NCBI GenBank assembly: GCA_964524145.1
Contig: CAZGCA010000006.1
Location: forward strand, 37,730 to 101,729
Origin: CAZGCA01 sp964524145
Lineage (GTDB): Bacteria > Hydrogenedentota > CAZGCA01
Reading direction: 5' to 3'
DNA length: 64,000 bases
Shown here: positions 25,560-33,950 of the stretch, in pieces
Position numbering within the stretch: position 1 is the stretch's first letter
How the letters are laid out: each line of letters starts with the position of its first letter
The notes under the pieces: generated by a model
Databases searched by the model: none
What the model was told of the DNA's origin: nothing
Seen by the model: the letters and a program-made list of their open reading frames with translations, nothing else
Position numbers and translations under genes: made by a program

Positions 25560-25922
25560 CTACGTCAGGTCGATGAAATGTGTTATCAAGGTGAACTCGC
25601 GCCCCGCCGGGCACGTAATAGTCACGGTCACCTCGTAAAACCCTGACTCGTCCGTCGACTCCGAATCGAGCCGCCACGCGTAACCTTCGTACTTTCCTTT
25701 GTACTCGCCTTCCTCTTGCTTGTCGCCGGAGAAGCCTTCGAGCTCCGCCTCGGCGAGCTTCTGCTGCGCGAGCTCACGCGCAATAACCGAGTCGCGGTAT
25801 CTCTCCCAGAGCCGTATTGATGTGATCTGCGTCTGGAGAAGGATGATGCCTCCAACCGCAAGGATCGCGATCGCCGTGAGCACCTCGAGCAACGTGAAAC
25901 CGTTCCGGCGCACTCGGGTCAC
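25560..25922 (-). CDS. gspI: GspI pseudopilin
   Basis: A compact 120-residue pseudopilin, the normal GspI length. Its leader MTRVRRNG|FTLLEVLTAIAILAVGGIILL has Glu at +5, and it continues with ARELAQQKLAEAELEGFSGD, the conserved GspI core helix. The GTG start at 25922 overlaps the gspH stop by four bases (GTGA), so the two are probably translationally coupled. The C-terminus is short and ends in LITHFIDLT. Confidence 0.92.
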   Translation of the reverse strand: MTRVRRNGFTLLEVLTAIAILAVGGIILLQTQITSIRLWERYRDSVIARELAQQKLAEAELEGFSGDKQEEGEYKGKYEGYAWRLDSESTDESGFYEVTVTITCPAGREFTLITHFIDLT

Positions 25923-26647
25923 AAGAGTTCCTCCTCCTCCACGCCCGTTTCGACATGGCCGCGTTCCGCCCTTGTATCTCCCGAGATAGGATCGAATATG
26001 ATGGTCATCTCTCCCCCATCGTCGTCGGCAAGATAGACTGTTGCCGCTTGTTTCAGCCCCAGCGGGGTGTACTCGATCTCATACTCTTCCAGCGCTTCCA
26101 ATTTCTCGGCTTCCTCTTCCTCATCAATGGGTATACCGGTCCCGCCGAACTCTATGCCCGCAAAGGCTATCCCCTCGGGCAGCGATCTGCGCTGGAGAAA
26201 GGTGGTGAAGATCTCTTCTCCCTCTTCCTCATCATCTTCGTCCGACCCCTCCTCGTCGAGGTCGAACCGGGCACCGAGCACCTCGACACTGCTGTCGATC
26301 TCAGGAACAAGGCTCTCGAGATCCCACGTTTCCTCCTCTTCCTCTATGGGGGTGGTCACCCAATACTCATTGTTGATCGTGTCGATGTGCAGTGTTACGT
26401 TCTTTCTGGTGAGCGCGGCATGGCCGTGGGCGTACCTGGCGAAAGACGCAAGGGTGCGCGCGCTGGTCTGAAGCCGCGTCTCGTTCAGCCGCGGCGCAAA
26501 CCGTGGTACCGCGATGAAGAAGACCAGCGCGATAATCGCCATGACGACGACCAGCTCAATAAGTGTGTAGGCGCGTCCCTCGTCACGTTCACCGAACATC
26601 CGTTTGAACGTTCTATGGGACACATTTGATGGTGCTACACCAACCAT
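25919..26647 (-). CDS. gspH: GspH pseudopilin with unusual leader and acidic segments
   Basis: A 242-residue protein with the GspH signature ARTLASFARYAHGHAALTRK and a C-terminal DPISGDTRAERG. The leader ends GRA|YTLIELVVVMAIIALV: Ala replaces the usual Gly at -1 and Tyr replaces Phe at +1. Family knowledge says Ala is tolerated but less efficient. The start at 26647 has a GAGG site; an ATG at 26599 gives a shorter leader. Several runs of Glu and Asp (for example at about 110-150 and 180-200) make the protein strongly acidic. It follows gspG after a 355-bp repeat-filled gap, unlike the tightly packed genes after it. Confidence 0.85.
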   Translation of the reverse strand: MVGVAPSNVSHRTFKRMFGERDEGRAYTLIELVVVMAIIALVFFIAVPRFAPRLNETRLQTSARTLASFARYAHGHAALTRKNVTLHIDTINNEYWVTTPIEEEEETWDLESLVPEIDSSVEVLGARFDLDEEGSDEDDEEEGEEIFTTFLQRRSLPEGIAFAGIEFGGTGIPIDEEEEAEKLEALEEYEIEYTPLGLKQAATVYLADDDGGEMTIIFDPISGDTRAERGHVETGVEEEELL

Positions 26648-27002
26648 CGAGCAGGCCTCATCTTTGCTGTCGCTTTCTCTCTTATCCAGAGCGTAGCGAA
26701 TCGTCCCCTCACCCCAACCCTCTCCCGGCGGGAGAGGGGGACAAAGCTCCTACCTTCAGTAGCGTCTTTGAGGCTCTGGGGGCTCTGAGACACAGACATC
26801 GCGAACTGATACTTTCGGTCACCTTCAGTAACATCTTTGACGCTCCGGGGGCTCTGAGACCGAGACACCGCGAACTGATACTTTCGGTCACCTTAGGAGA
26901 ATTCACATGCTTCTTCTCCCTCTCCCCCTGGGAGAGGGTTGGGGTGAGGGGACGATTGGCACAAGCCCCGAAGCGTCCAGACCCGAAACCCTAAACCCGA
27001 AC
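26648..27002. other. Gene-free gap between gspG and gspH
   Basis: This 355-bp stretch is taken up mainly by the MITE-like element described separately. Apart from it I see no gene and no clear promoter. It splits the type II operon after gspG, so the inverted repeats could form a stem in the mRNA and lower the amounts of the minor pseudopilins relative to GspG. Confidence 0.7.
26702..26954. repeat. MITE-like inverted repeat with a 69-bp tandem duplication
   Basis: The ends are 40-bp inverted repeats (CCCTCACCCCAACCCTCTCCC at the left; its complement at the right), and each end is itself a small palindrome. Between them are two 69-bp tandem copies (26752-26820 and 26821-26889), about 90% identical, plus the first bases of a third. 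No reading frame of note is present. The terminal sequence is a familiar dispersed element in many Gram-negative genomes. Confidence 0.85.
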
Positions 27003-27494
27003 CTACATCGTCATTGCCCAGCTCTCGATGTCGGCGTCGTCGCCTTTCCCGCCGTCCCTGCGGTCCTTGCCGTAGGACTCGACGTCGTAATCCTCATTAT
27101 GAAGCCCGGGACTTACATAAATGTAGTCGTGGCCCCACGGATCCTTCGGTATCTCGGGCGTTTGCAGGTAGCCGCCTTTCTGATACTTGTCCGCGTCTAT
27201 GCCGCCCGGGGTGCGGATAAGGGCGTTCAACCCTTCCGACGACGTCGGATATCGGCCACAGTCCAAGCGGAACGCTTCGAGCGCGGTCTGGAATCCTTTT
27301 ATCTCAGTCATTGCCTTGCTGCGATTGGCCTTGTCGACTCGGCCAACCATTCGCGGCACGACTATCGTCGCCAGTATACCGAGTATGGCGATGACAACCA
27401 TCAACTCGATGAGCGTGAAACCTCGAACCGAACTACGGCACCCTGGCCACTCCAACACTGCTTGTTTGGCGCGCATCTTATCGCCCCTTCTCAT
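27003..27494 (-). CDS. gspG: GspG major pseudopilin
   Basis: Read from 27494 the product is 163 residues. The signal CRSSVRG|FTLIELMVVIAILGILATIVVP and the core VDKANRSKAMTEIKGFQTALEAFRLDCGRYPTSSEGLNAL are classic GspG. The conserved IPKDPWGHDYIYVSPG motif and the C-terminal loop of type DVESYGKDRR...DDADIESW form the calcium site in known GspG. AGGA lies seven bases before this ATG; a second ATG at 27476 has AAGGGG seven bases upstream and would give a shorter leader. GspG polymerises to form the piston-like pseudopilus of the secretion system. Confidence 0.93.
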   Translation of the reverse strand: MRRGDKMRAKQAVLEWPGCRSSVRGFTLIELMVVIAILGILATIVVPRMVGRVDKANRSKAMTEIKGFQTALEAFRLDCGRYPTSSEGLNALIRTPGGIDADKYQKGGYLQTPEIPKDPWGHDYIYVSPGLHNEDYDVESYGKDRRDGGKGDDADIESWAMTM

Positions 27495-27510
27495 TCCAGC
27501 GTCCTTGACA

Positions 27511-28731
27511 TCATCCAACAGCCTGGCTCAGATCAAATATCGGTAACAGTATCGCCAAAACCATGAAGCCCACGAACACGCCCATCACCATCACCATAAG
27601 CGGTTCGAGCAACGACACGAGCGTATTCACCGTCATGTCGACTTCTTCCTCATACGAATCTGCCACCTTCACAAGCATACTCTCGAGCTGACCGCTCTTC
27701 TCTCCCAGCGCCACCATGTGGATAAGGATAGGCGGGAACACTTTGCTCGCTCGCAACGGGGTCGCCAGATCCTCGCCTTTCCTGACACCCTTTTTCGCGT
27801 CCTCGATCGCCTCTTCAATAACCGCGTTCGCAACGATCCGTTTCACGATGTCGAGCGCGGTCAACATCGGCAGCCCGCTCTGGACCAGCGTACCCAGCGT
27901 CCGGGCAAATCGCGCAACGGATAGTTTGAGCGCGAGCGAACCTACCGTCGGCAGGCGCAACACAAGACCGTCCCACCACCTTCTCCCCTTTGCGGTCTTC
28001 TTATACTGCCTGATTGTCATGACAGCACCGAACACCAGCAGCAGAACCAACCACCAGTACGCACGGATGAAGTCGCAGGTCGAGATAAGCACTTCGGTCA
28101 TCACCGGCAGGTCCCGCTGGAACTGGTCGAAGACCTCAGAGACCTTCGGCACAACAAAGCCCATGAGAAATATCACGATGACCGACCCCATGAACATCAT
28201 GACGCACGGGTACACCATCGCCGATTTTATGCGGTTCTTGAGCCGAATCTGGCTCTCGAGAAAGTCGCCGAGCCGGAACAGTATCACCTCGAGCGCGCCG
28301 CTGGATTCGCCCGCCTCTACCATGTTGGCATAGAGCTCCATGAAGATGCGCTTGTGCGCTGCCAACGCGTCGGCGAAGGTCGATCCCTGACTGACACGTT
28401 CACGCACATCGAACAACACCTTGCGCAGCCGCGGGCTCTCAACCTGTTCGACGAGGCAGCCCAACCCTTCAACAAGGGGCATCCCCGCTTCAAGGAGCAC
28501 GGCGAGCTGCCGGGTCGCCAGAGCGACCTCCATCTCGATCGTGCCGCCCAGAACGCCGCGGAGCGAGATCTCTCTCGTGCCGGCCTCGGCTTCCTTGACT
28601 TCCTTGATCTTTTGGGGAAACAGCCCGTGATCGCGCAGCTTGCGTCGCGCTGCCGGCGGCGAGTCGGCGTCAATTATGCCCGTCGCCTCTTTGCCGAGGG
28701 TATCAAGGGCTACATAGTCGTAAACAGCCAC
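27511..28731 (-). CDS. gspF: GspF inner-membrane platform protein
   Basis: A 406-residue protein of the usual size with two T2SSF domains (ATRQLAVLLEAGMPLVEGL and FARTLGTLVQSGLPMLTAL). Three membrane helices are visible, near 173-196, 222-242 and 375-400. The N-terminus YDYVALDTLGKEATGIIDAD matches GspF. It starts with GTG, with GGAG nine bases upstream, 30 bp after gspE. It is the membrane hub around which GspE acts. Confidence 0.93.
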   Translation of the reverse strand: MAVYDYVALDTLGKEATGIIDADSPPAARRKLRDHGLFPQKIKEVKEAEAGTREISLRGVLGGTIEMEVALATRQLAVLLEAGMPLVEGLGCLVEQVESPRLRKVLFDVRERVSQGSTFADALAAHKRIFMELYANMVEAGESSGALEVILFRLGDFLESQIRLKNRIKSAMVYPCVMMFMGSVIVIFLMGFVVPKVSEVFDQFQRDLPVMTEVLISTCDFIRAYWWLVLLLVFGAVMTIRQYKKTAKGRRWWDGLVLRLPTVGSLALKLSVARFARTLGTLVQSGLPMLTALDIVKRIVANAVIEEAIEDAKKGVRKGEDLATPLRASKVFPPILIHMVALGEKSGQLESMLVKVADSYEEEVDMTVNTLVSLLEPLMVMVMGVFVGFMVLAILLPIFDLSQAVG

Positions 28732-28761
28732 CCGGTAGTTCTCCTGTCGCCTGGGGTATCC

Positions 28762-30486
28762 TCAGGCGGAAACGACTCCCTCGCGCGTGATGTTCAACAC
28801 TTCCTGGACGCTGGTCAGGCCGGCAAGCACTTTGCGGGCACCGTCCATGCGCAACGTCGTCATACCCTTTCCCACGGCCTCACGTTTGATGATGTTCGAG
28901 TCCGTCCTCTCGAGCACAAGGTGTTGTACCTGCTCGGTTATCGGAAGTATCTCGAATATGCCCGTGCGGCCAACATAGCCGCGGTTCTGGCAGTCGGCAC
29001 AGCCTTCACCGGCGTAGATGGTGTTGCCGGCGATCTCTTCAGGGGTCAGTCCAAGCTCGACAAGCGAGCCGGGTTCGACCTCGACCTGCTTCTTGCACGC
29101 CGGGCATATCAGCCGGACGAGCCGCTGCGCCATCACTGCTATCACCGACGACGACACGAGATACGGCTCTATTCCCATATCGAGCAGCCTCGTTATCGCG
29201 CCGGCCGAATCGTTGGTGTGCAACGTCGAGAAGACCAGGTGCCCCGTCAGCGACGAGTGTATCGCCATCTCCGCCGTCTCGAGATCGCGTATCTCCCCCA
29301 CAAGAATCACGTCGGGGTCCTGCCGCAGAATCGAGCGCAGTGCCGACGCAAATGTCAGCCCGATCTTCTCTTTCACCTGTATCTGCCCTATTCCGGGCAT
29401 CAGATACTCGATCGGGTCTTCAACGGTTATGACGTTTCTTTCGAGCGAGTTGATCCGGCCGAGCGCAGCGTAGAGTGTTGTTGTCTTGCCGCTGCCGGTC
29501 GGCCCGGTGACAAGGATGATCCCGTGCGGGTTCTGCACGATCCTGTTGAAGAAGCCGTAGTTCTGCTCGTGCATCCCGAGTTCGGTAAGACCGAGAAGGA
29601 AGCTGCTCTTGTCGAGTAGCCTCATCACGATCCGTTCGCCGTGCGCCACGGGTATGGCCGAGACGCGGATATCTATCTCCTTGCCGGCAAGCCGTATTTG
29701 TATGCGGCCGTCCTGTGGTAGCCGCCGCTCGGCGATGTTCATGTTGGCCATGATCTTCACACGCGACGTGATCGCCGACTGGTAGTGTTTGGGCGGCGTA
29801 AGCATCTCGTAGAGCACGCCGTCTATCCGGTACCGAACGCGCAGATTCTTCTCGAGCGGCTCGACGTGTATGTCGCTGGCCCTCTCTTTGATCGCGCCTG
29901 ATATTATCAGGTTGATAAGCTTGATAATGGGCGCCTCGTTCGCCAGGTCCAGCAGGTCGCGTTCCTCGGGTTGGCTCAACTGGGAGATGATGCCGAACTC
30001 GTCGCCTTCCTCATCGAGATCCTCGATAACCTGGGCGGCGGTATCGGCCTGGGTGTCGAAATAATGGTTGATTATCTTCTCTATCTGGTCGCGCCGGCTC
30101 AGCACCGGCTTCACGGTTGTGCCAAGCAAAACCCGCAGGTCGTCGAGCGGCAGAAGGTTCAACGGGTCACGCATCGCAACGTAACAACAGTCGTCGTTCT
30201 CCTTGAACGGCACCATTTCGTATTCGCGAATGAAGCTCAACGGAACTTTCACGATGAGCGACGGGTCGACGTCGGCCTCTATCTCCGGCCAAAACGGTAC
30301 ATTATGGAGTTCGCTCAGCACTTCCAGCAGATGGTCTTCTTCGAGATACCCCAGGTCAAGCAACACCTCACCCAACCGACGCCCTCTCTTGACCTTTTGC
30401 AGCTCGAGCGCTTCCTCGATCTGGCCTGCGTCAACGTACCCTTTCTCGACAAGCCGCTCCCCGAACAGCGATCCTACTGACAACAT
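28762..30486 (-). CDS. gspE: GspE secretion ATPase
   Basis: 574 residues. The N-terminal MshEN domain (about 1-150) is followed by the ATPase: Walker A GPTGSGKTTT near residue 328, Asp box ITVEDPIEY, Walker B VILVGEIRDLETAE near 395, His box HLVFSTLHTND, and a zinc site CPAC...CADC near 462-500. The motif ASDIHVEPLEKNLRVRYRID marks the central domain. It lies directly after gspD in the canonical gsp order, so I assign it as the type II GspE. The ATG at 30486 has GGAGGG upstream. Confidence 0.94.
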   Translation of the reverse strand: MLSVGSLFGERLVEKGYVDAGQIEEALELQKVKRGRRLGEVLLDLGYLEEDHLLEVLSELHNVPFWPEIEADVDPSLIVKVPLSFIREYEMVPFKENDDCCYVAMRDPLNLLPLDDLRVLLGTTVKPVLSRRDQIEKIINHYFDTQADTAAQVIEDLDEEGDEFGIISQLSQPEERDLLDLANEAPIIKLINLIISGAIKERASDIHVEPLEKNLRVRYRIDGVLYEMLTPPKHYQSAITSRVKIMANMNIAERRLPQDGRIQIRLAGKEIDIRVSAIPVAHGERIVMRLLDKSSFLLGLTELGMHEQNYGFFNRIVQNPHGIILVTGPTGSGKTTTLYAALGRINSLERNVITVEDPIEYLMPGIGQIQVKEKIGLTFASALRSILRQDPDVILVGEIRDLETAEMAIHSSLTGHLVFSTLHTNDSAGAITRLLDMGIEPYLVSSSVIAVMAQRLVRLICPACKKQVEVEPGSLVELGLTPEEIAGNTIYAGEGCADCQNRGYVGRTGIFEILPITEQVQHLVLERTDSNIIKREAVGKGMTTLRMDGARKVLAGLTSVQEVLNITREGVVSA

Positions 30487-30535
30487 CTCCTAGCCCTCCA
30501 TTAAAGAGACCGATGCAACTTCCGGCCTCCTCCTA

Positions 30536-32761
30536 TCATTTTCGCAGCTTTTGCCTGTCGCTCTCGACCCGCCTGAAAAGCCGTGTCCAGAACCAGGGGA
30601 GTTGCGCCGTTTCCCTCTCGAGATCGTATTCTGCCTTCTTCTGCATGGTCAGTTCGTCAAAGTCGGCCCCTTCCGTAACGACCGTCGGGGTCAGAAACAC
30701 GACGAGGTTGCGTTTGTCGACCGTGTTGGTCTTTCTGCGGAAGAGAACGCCCAACAGTGGGATGCTCCCGAGGAACGGCACCTGCTGGGCTGTCACGTTA
30801 TCGTCGGTGCTGATCAATCCGCCAATGATAGCCGTGCTGCCGTCGCGCACCACAACGGTGGCCTCGATCTCTATAAGCGAAAGTGTCGGCCCAACAAGGT
30901 CTGCGGTGAGACCGATATCGCTCTGGATGGTGTCGCTTATCTCGACAACCACCCTCATCTTCACGTACTCGCCCTCGGTTATCTGGGGCTCAACCGTGAG
31001 CTTAACACCGACGTCCTCGCGCTGTATCTGCTGGTAAACGTTCGCGAATTGCGTGGTCTGTTGTGCGAGGCTCCGTGAGGAACCCGTAATGAACGGGACC
31101 TCTTGGCCCACCGTTATATTGGACTCCTCGTTGTCCGTGGTAGTCAGGCTGGGCGCCGACAGTACTTCGACACTCGTCAACGTTTGTATAAGGGTGAGCA
31201 GCGCCGGGATGTTTGGGATTGTCACATCTACTGGGGTTCCCGTGGTTGGATCTGCCAAGGTGAGGTCCGTCGTCCCATCGAGGATACCGATCAATCCACC
31301 GCTGGTTGCGGCCAACGGCCCGCTCGCCAACAGGTTCGCAATGCCGCCGAAGGTGGACACGGCTACAGCGTCTTCATCCTTGAGCCCTGCCAGCTCGACA
31401 GCGAGCGTGGCATCGTTGTTTATCGTGATCTCCATGATGATTGCCCGTACATGAACCTGACGCAGCGGTATGTCGAGCTGCTCGATTATCCCCTCGAGCA
31501 CCTTGTAATCTATCGGGGACGCAATGATCACGAGTTGGTTCGTCGCTTCCTCTGCGACGATGTTGATGTCCTTCTCGAACGGCCGGATTGCAGTCTGCCC
31601 CCCCGCCGCCGCACCTTTTCCGCCGGACCGGGACCCCGCACCGGATACCACATCGTTGAGCACCGGAGCCAACTCCTTTGCAAGTGCGTTCTTCAACGGA
31701 TACACGTGCAGGTCGCTCACCGAAATGGGACCGTCGAGTTTCTCGACGAGGTCTCGCACCTGCTGCAGTTGCGCCTCGACGCCGACAATTATCAGCGAGT
31801 TGGTTCTTTCGTCCGGCACGATCCGGAGCTCCGACGTGGCACCTCCCACGATCGTGGCCCCACGTGCCATGGCCGCTGTTCTGCCTGTCACCTGCGGCCG
31901 GGTAGTCGGTCGAGGCGCTGGTCGCCCGGGAGTAGGCCTGACTCGCCCAGGCTCCTCGCTGAGTATTTGCTCCAACTCCGTCGCGAGCGTCTGTGCGTCG
32001 GCGTACTCGAGCTGCACGATCTCTATCTTCTCCTCGTATCCCGCAATGTCTATCTTCTCTATTATCTCGGTCAACCGCCTGATATTCGTGGCCGTCGTCG
32101 TTAGTATGAGCGTGTTCGTCGGCTGCCAGACCTGGATATGGCCCTCCTTCGGGTCGAGCAGACTATTCAGTACGGTTGAGATCTCCTGCGCGTCAGTATG
32201 CGAGATAGGGATAAGCTGCGTCTGGAGACGCTCGTAGCCTTTCACCTCTTCGCCCTCGCGCCCGACAGCAGTGGGTATGTCTCCCGTCAGCGCGCTCGGC
32301 GTTGGGACCACTTTGATCAGGTTGCCGTCCACTGCAGGAACCATCGAGAAACCGCGTGTCAACAGTATCGACTCGAGTATCTCGTACGCCAGCTCCGGCG
32401 GCATCTCGTCATAGGAGTATATGGTTACCTTGCCCTTGACGCTCGAGTCTATGTCGAAGTTCTTGCCAAGATGTTTTCCGACCGACTTGATCAGCTCGAC
32501 TATGTCGACGTCGTCGAAATCCCACGTCAGTGTAGAGGTGTCATTCTTCTCTTTGTCGTTGTTGTTGTTCTTGGGCCTGTTGTTAGGAGGTGGGACGGGA
32601 GGACGGCGCGCATTCCTCGCAAAATCCGGCACAGGCATTACCGGCCTGCCACGGTCAACCGGCTTTTGGGCAAAGCAAGGCGCCAATGCGAGAACATTTA
32701 ACACAACCGCGAGGACAATAAGAACTGCTGTAAGCCTCGTTCCGCCACGTCTAACCTTCAT
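30536..32761 (-). CDS. gspD: GspD outer-membrane secretin
   Basis: 741 residues with a cleavable signal peptide (hydrophobic core LTAVLIVLAVVLNVLAL, cleavage after CFA|Q). The N0 domain (LTWDFDDVDIVELIKSVGK) lies at about 77-150 and N1-N3 at about 175-450, with Arg/Pro-rich and Gly-rich inserts in N2 and N3. The secretin domain (VRAIIMEITINNDATLAVEL to LVVFLTPTVV) runs from about 455 to 700. The C-terminal 45 residues are basic and may bind a pilotin. It has no lipobox. The ATG at 32761 has AAGGG seven bases upstream; a GTG just before it is less favoured. Confidence 0.94.
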   Translation of the reverse strand: MKVRRGGTRLTAVLIVLAVVLNVLALAPCFAQKPVDRGRPVMPVPDFARNARRPPVPPPNNRPKNNNNDKEKNDTSTLTWDFDDVDIVELIKSVGKHLGKNFDIDSSVKGKVTIYSYDEMPPELAYEILESILLTRGFSMVPAVDGNLIKVVPTPSALTGDIPTAVGREGEEVKGYERLQTQLIPISHTDAQEISTVLNSLLDPKEGHIQVWQPTNTLILTTTATNIRRLTEIIEKIDIAGYEEKIEIVQLEYADAQTLATELEQILSEEPGRVRPTPGRPAPRPTTRPQVTGRTAAMARGATIVGGATSELRIVPDERTNSLIIVGVEAQLQQVRDLVEKLDGPISVSDLHVYPLKNALAKELAPVLNDVVSGAGSRSGGKGAAAGGQTAIRPFEKDINIVAEEATNQLVIIASPIDYKVLEGIIEQLDIPLRQVHVRAIIMEITINNDATLAVELAGLKDEDAVAVSTFGGIANLLASGPLAATSGGLIGILDGTTDLTLADPTTGTPVDVTIPNIPALLTLIQTLTSVEVLSAPSLTTTDNEESNITVGQEVPFITGSSRSLAQQTTQFANVYQQIQREDVGVKLTVEPQITEGEYVKMRVVVEISDTIQSDIGLTADLVGPTLSLIEIEATVVVRDGSTAIIGGLISTDDNVTAQQVPFLGSIPLLGVLFRRKTNTVDKRNLVVFLTPTVVTEGADFDELTMQKKAEYDLERETAQLPWFWTRLFRRVESDRQKLRK

Positions 32762-32803
32762 CACTAATCCCTTTCATGAACAACCAGAGCGGTCTGCCGC
32801 CTC

Positions 32804-32849
32804 CTGTCTGCTGTCTGCTGTCTGCTGTCTACTGTCTACCGTCTACCGC
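32804..32849. repeat. CTGTCTGCTGTCTACCGTCTACC element
   Basis: Tandem CTGTCTG units change over into GTCTACC units. The element lies in the 95-bp gap between gspD and gspC, beginning seven bases after the gspC stop codon in transcript direction. Confidence 0.85.
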
Positions 32850-32856
32850 ATCATCC

Positions 32857-33759
32857 TCATCTGACACGATAGCGGATGGTGTGTGGCGCGCCGTTGCGCA
32901 TCACCTTCATCCGAATCTCTCTCGCGTTGTAAAACTTCTGGACAACCTCGATCGCCTTCTCGTACGAGTCTATCCGAATGCCGTTGATGTCCCGGAATTC
33001 GTCGCCGTCCTTGACGCCGAGCTTCTCGAGTTCCTTGTTCCCCTTGACATTTGTCACCTTCCACCCGGAAATCTTGCCCCCGGCCATCACCGGCTCGACG
33101 TTTGTGTCCCCAAGAAACCCCGCAGGGTCCTGTTGGACCTTGGCCAGCAGCGCGTCGCGGTTGATCGGTATGATCTCGGTACCTGCCGGTGCCGACGGCA
33201 GCGCCACCGGACGAGACGGAGTCGAGGGAGCGCCACCGGAGTCGAGGTTGGGTTCGTCCATCGAGAGGTATGTGCGCTTTTGGTTCGCACCGGTACCTTC
33301 GAGTATGGTCACGCGGCGCTGAAAGATCTCCTCGAGTATTGCCGCCGCGGTGATGGTGTCTCCTTCGTAGTACACATCGGTCTTTCTCTTGGACACGTCC
33401 TCTATAACAGCCGTGCTCAACGAACGGGGCGTGAGAGGGAATGTGCCTTTGAGCTTCAGGTTGAGCTTCGTGGCCTTCACCTCTTCCTGTGGCGGAGGCG
33501 GAGGCGGTTCCTCCACCTTCTCCTTCTTCTCGAAGGTTTGGGCGCCGAATACAGCTCGCTCATCGAGTGCTTTAAACGTACCTACCGACTCCATGTTACG
33601 GTTCATATCGCCGGGGCTCTCTTGCGGCCTCTCAATCGGCGGAAGCTCAGGAACAAGCGTCAACTTGTTGTAAATACTCGTTCCGAGAAGGACCGCACAC
33701 ACGACAACCACTATGTCCACAATCCAGAATGTACGCCTGATCAACAAGCTAACAAACAT
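32857..33759 (-). CDS. gspC: GspC inner-membrane coupling protein with PDZ domain
   Basis: A 300-residue bitopic protein with a short cytoplasmic N-terminus, one membrane helix at about 12-32 and a Pro-rich linker (EEPPPPPPQEEV). The homology region KLNLKLKGTF...AVIEDVSKRKTDVYYEGD at about 95-140 normally binds the N0 domain of the secretin. A C-terminal PDZ domain lies at about 215-298 (GWKVTNVKGNKELEKLGVKDGDEFRDING), probably involved in substrate recognition. The promoter lies about 110 bases upstream; AAGGTGG precedes the ATG. It is the first gene of the type II run. Confidence 0.9.
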   Translation of the reverse strand: MFVSLLIRRTFWIVDIVVVVCAVLLGTSIYNKLTLVPELPPIERPQESPGDMNRNMESVGTFKALDERAVFGAQTFEKKEKVEEPPPPPPQEEVKATKLNLKLKGTFPLTPRSLSTAVIEDVSKRKTDVYYEGDTITAAAILEEIFQRRVTILEGTGANQKRTYLSMDEPNLDSGGAPSTPSRPVALPSAPAGTEIIPINRDALLAKVQQDPAGFLGDTNVEPVMAGGKISGWKVTNVKGNKELEKLGVKDGDEFRDINGIRIDSYEKAIEVVQKFYNAREIRMKVMRNGAPHTIRYRVR

Positions 33760-33873
33760 GAGTCCACCTTGCCCTGCTGCTCAAGAAAAGGAACCCGCCG
33801 TATCCAACGTCTCTACTGTCAGTCCGTCCTCCGCCAAAAAAAGCTCCCTCAACATCAGTGATGTCACGAGACA

Positions 33874-33902
33874 ATTATAGAAGAGAGGACCGGTCAAGTC
33901 AA
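33874..33902 (-). promoter_or_regulatory. Sigma-70 type promoter of the gspC operon
   Basis: TTGACT (33897-33902) and TATAAT (33874-33879) on the minus strand are separated by the optimal 17 bp. The predicted start is near 33867, giving a leader of about 108 bases before gspC. The -35 and -10 hexamers are identical to those upstream of pilB at 21.2 kb. Confidence 0.8.
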
Positions 33903-33950
33903 TGTCGAGGTTTGGCCGGAGCAGATGCCCACTACACATCTCAGCACACT

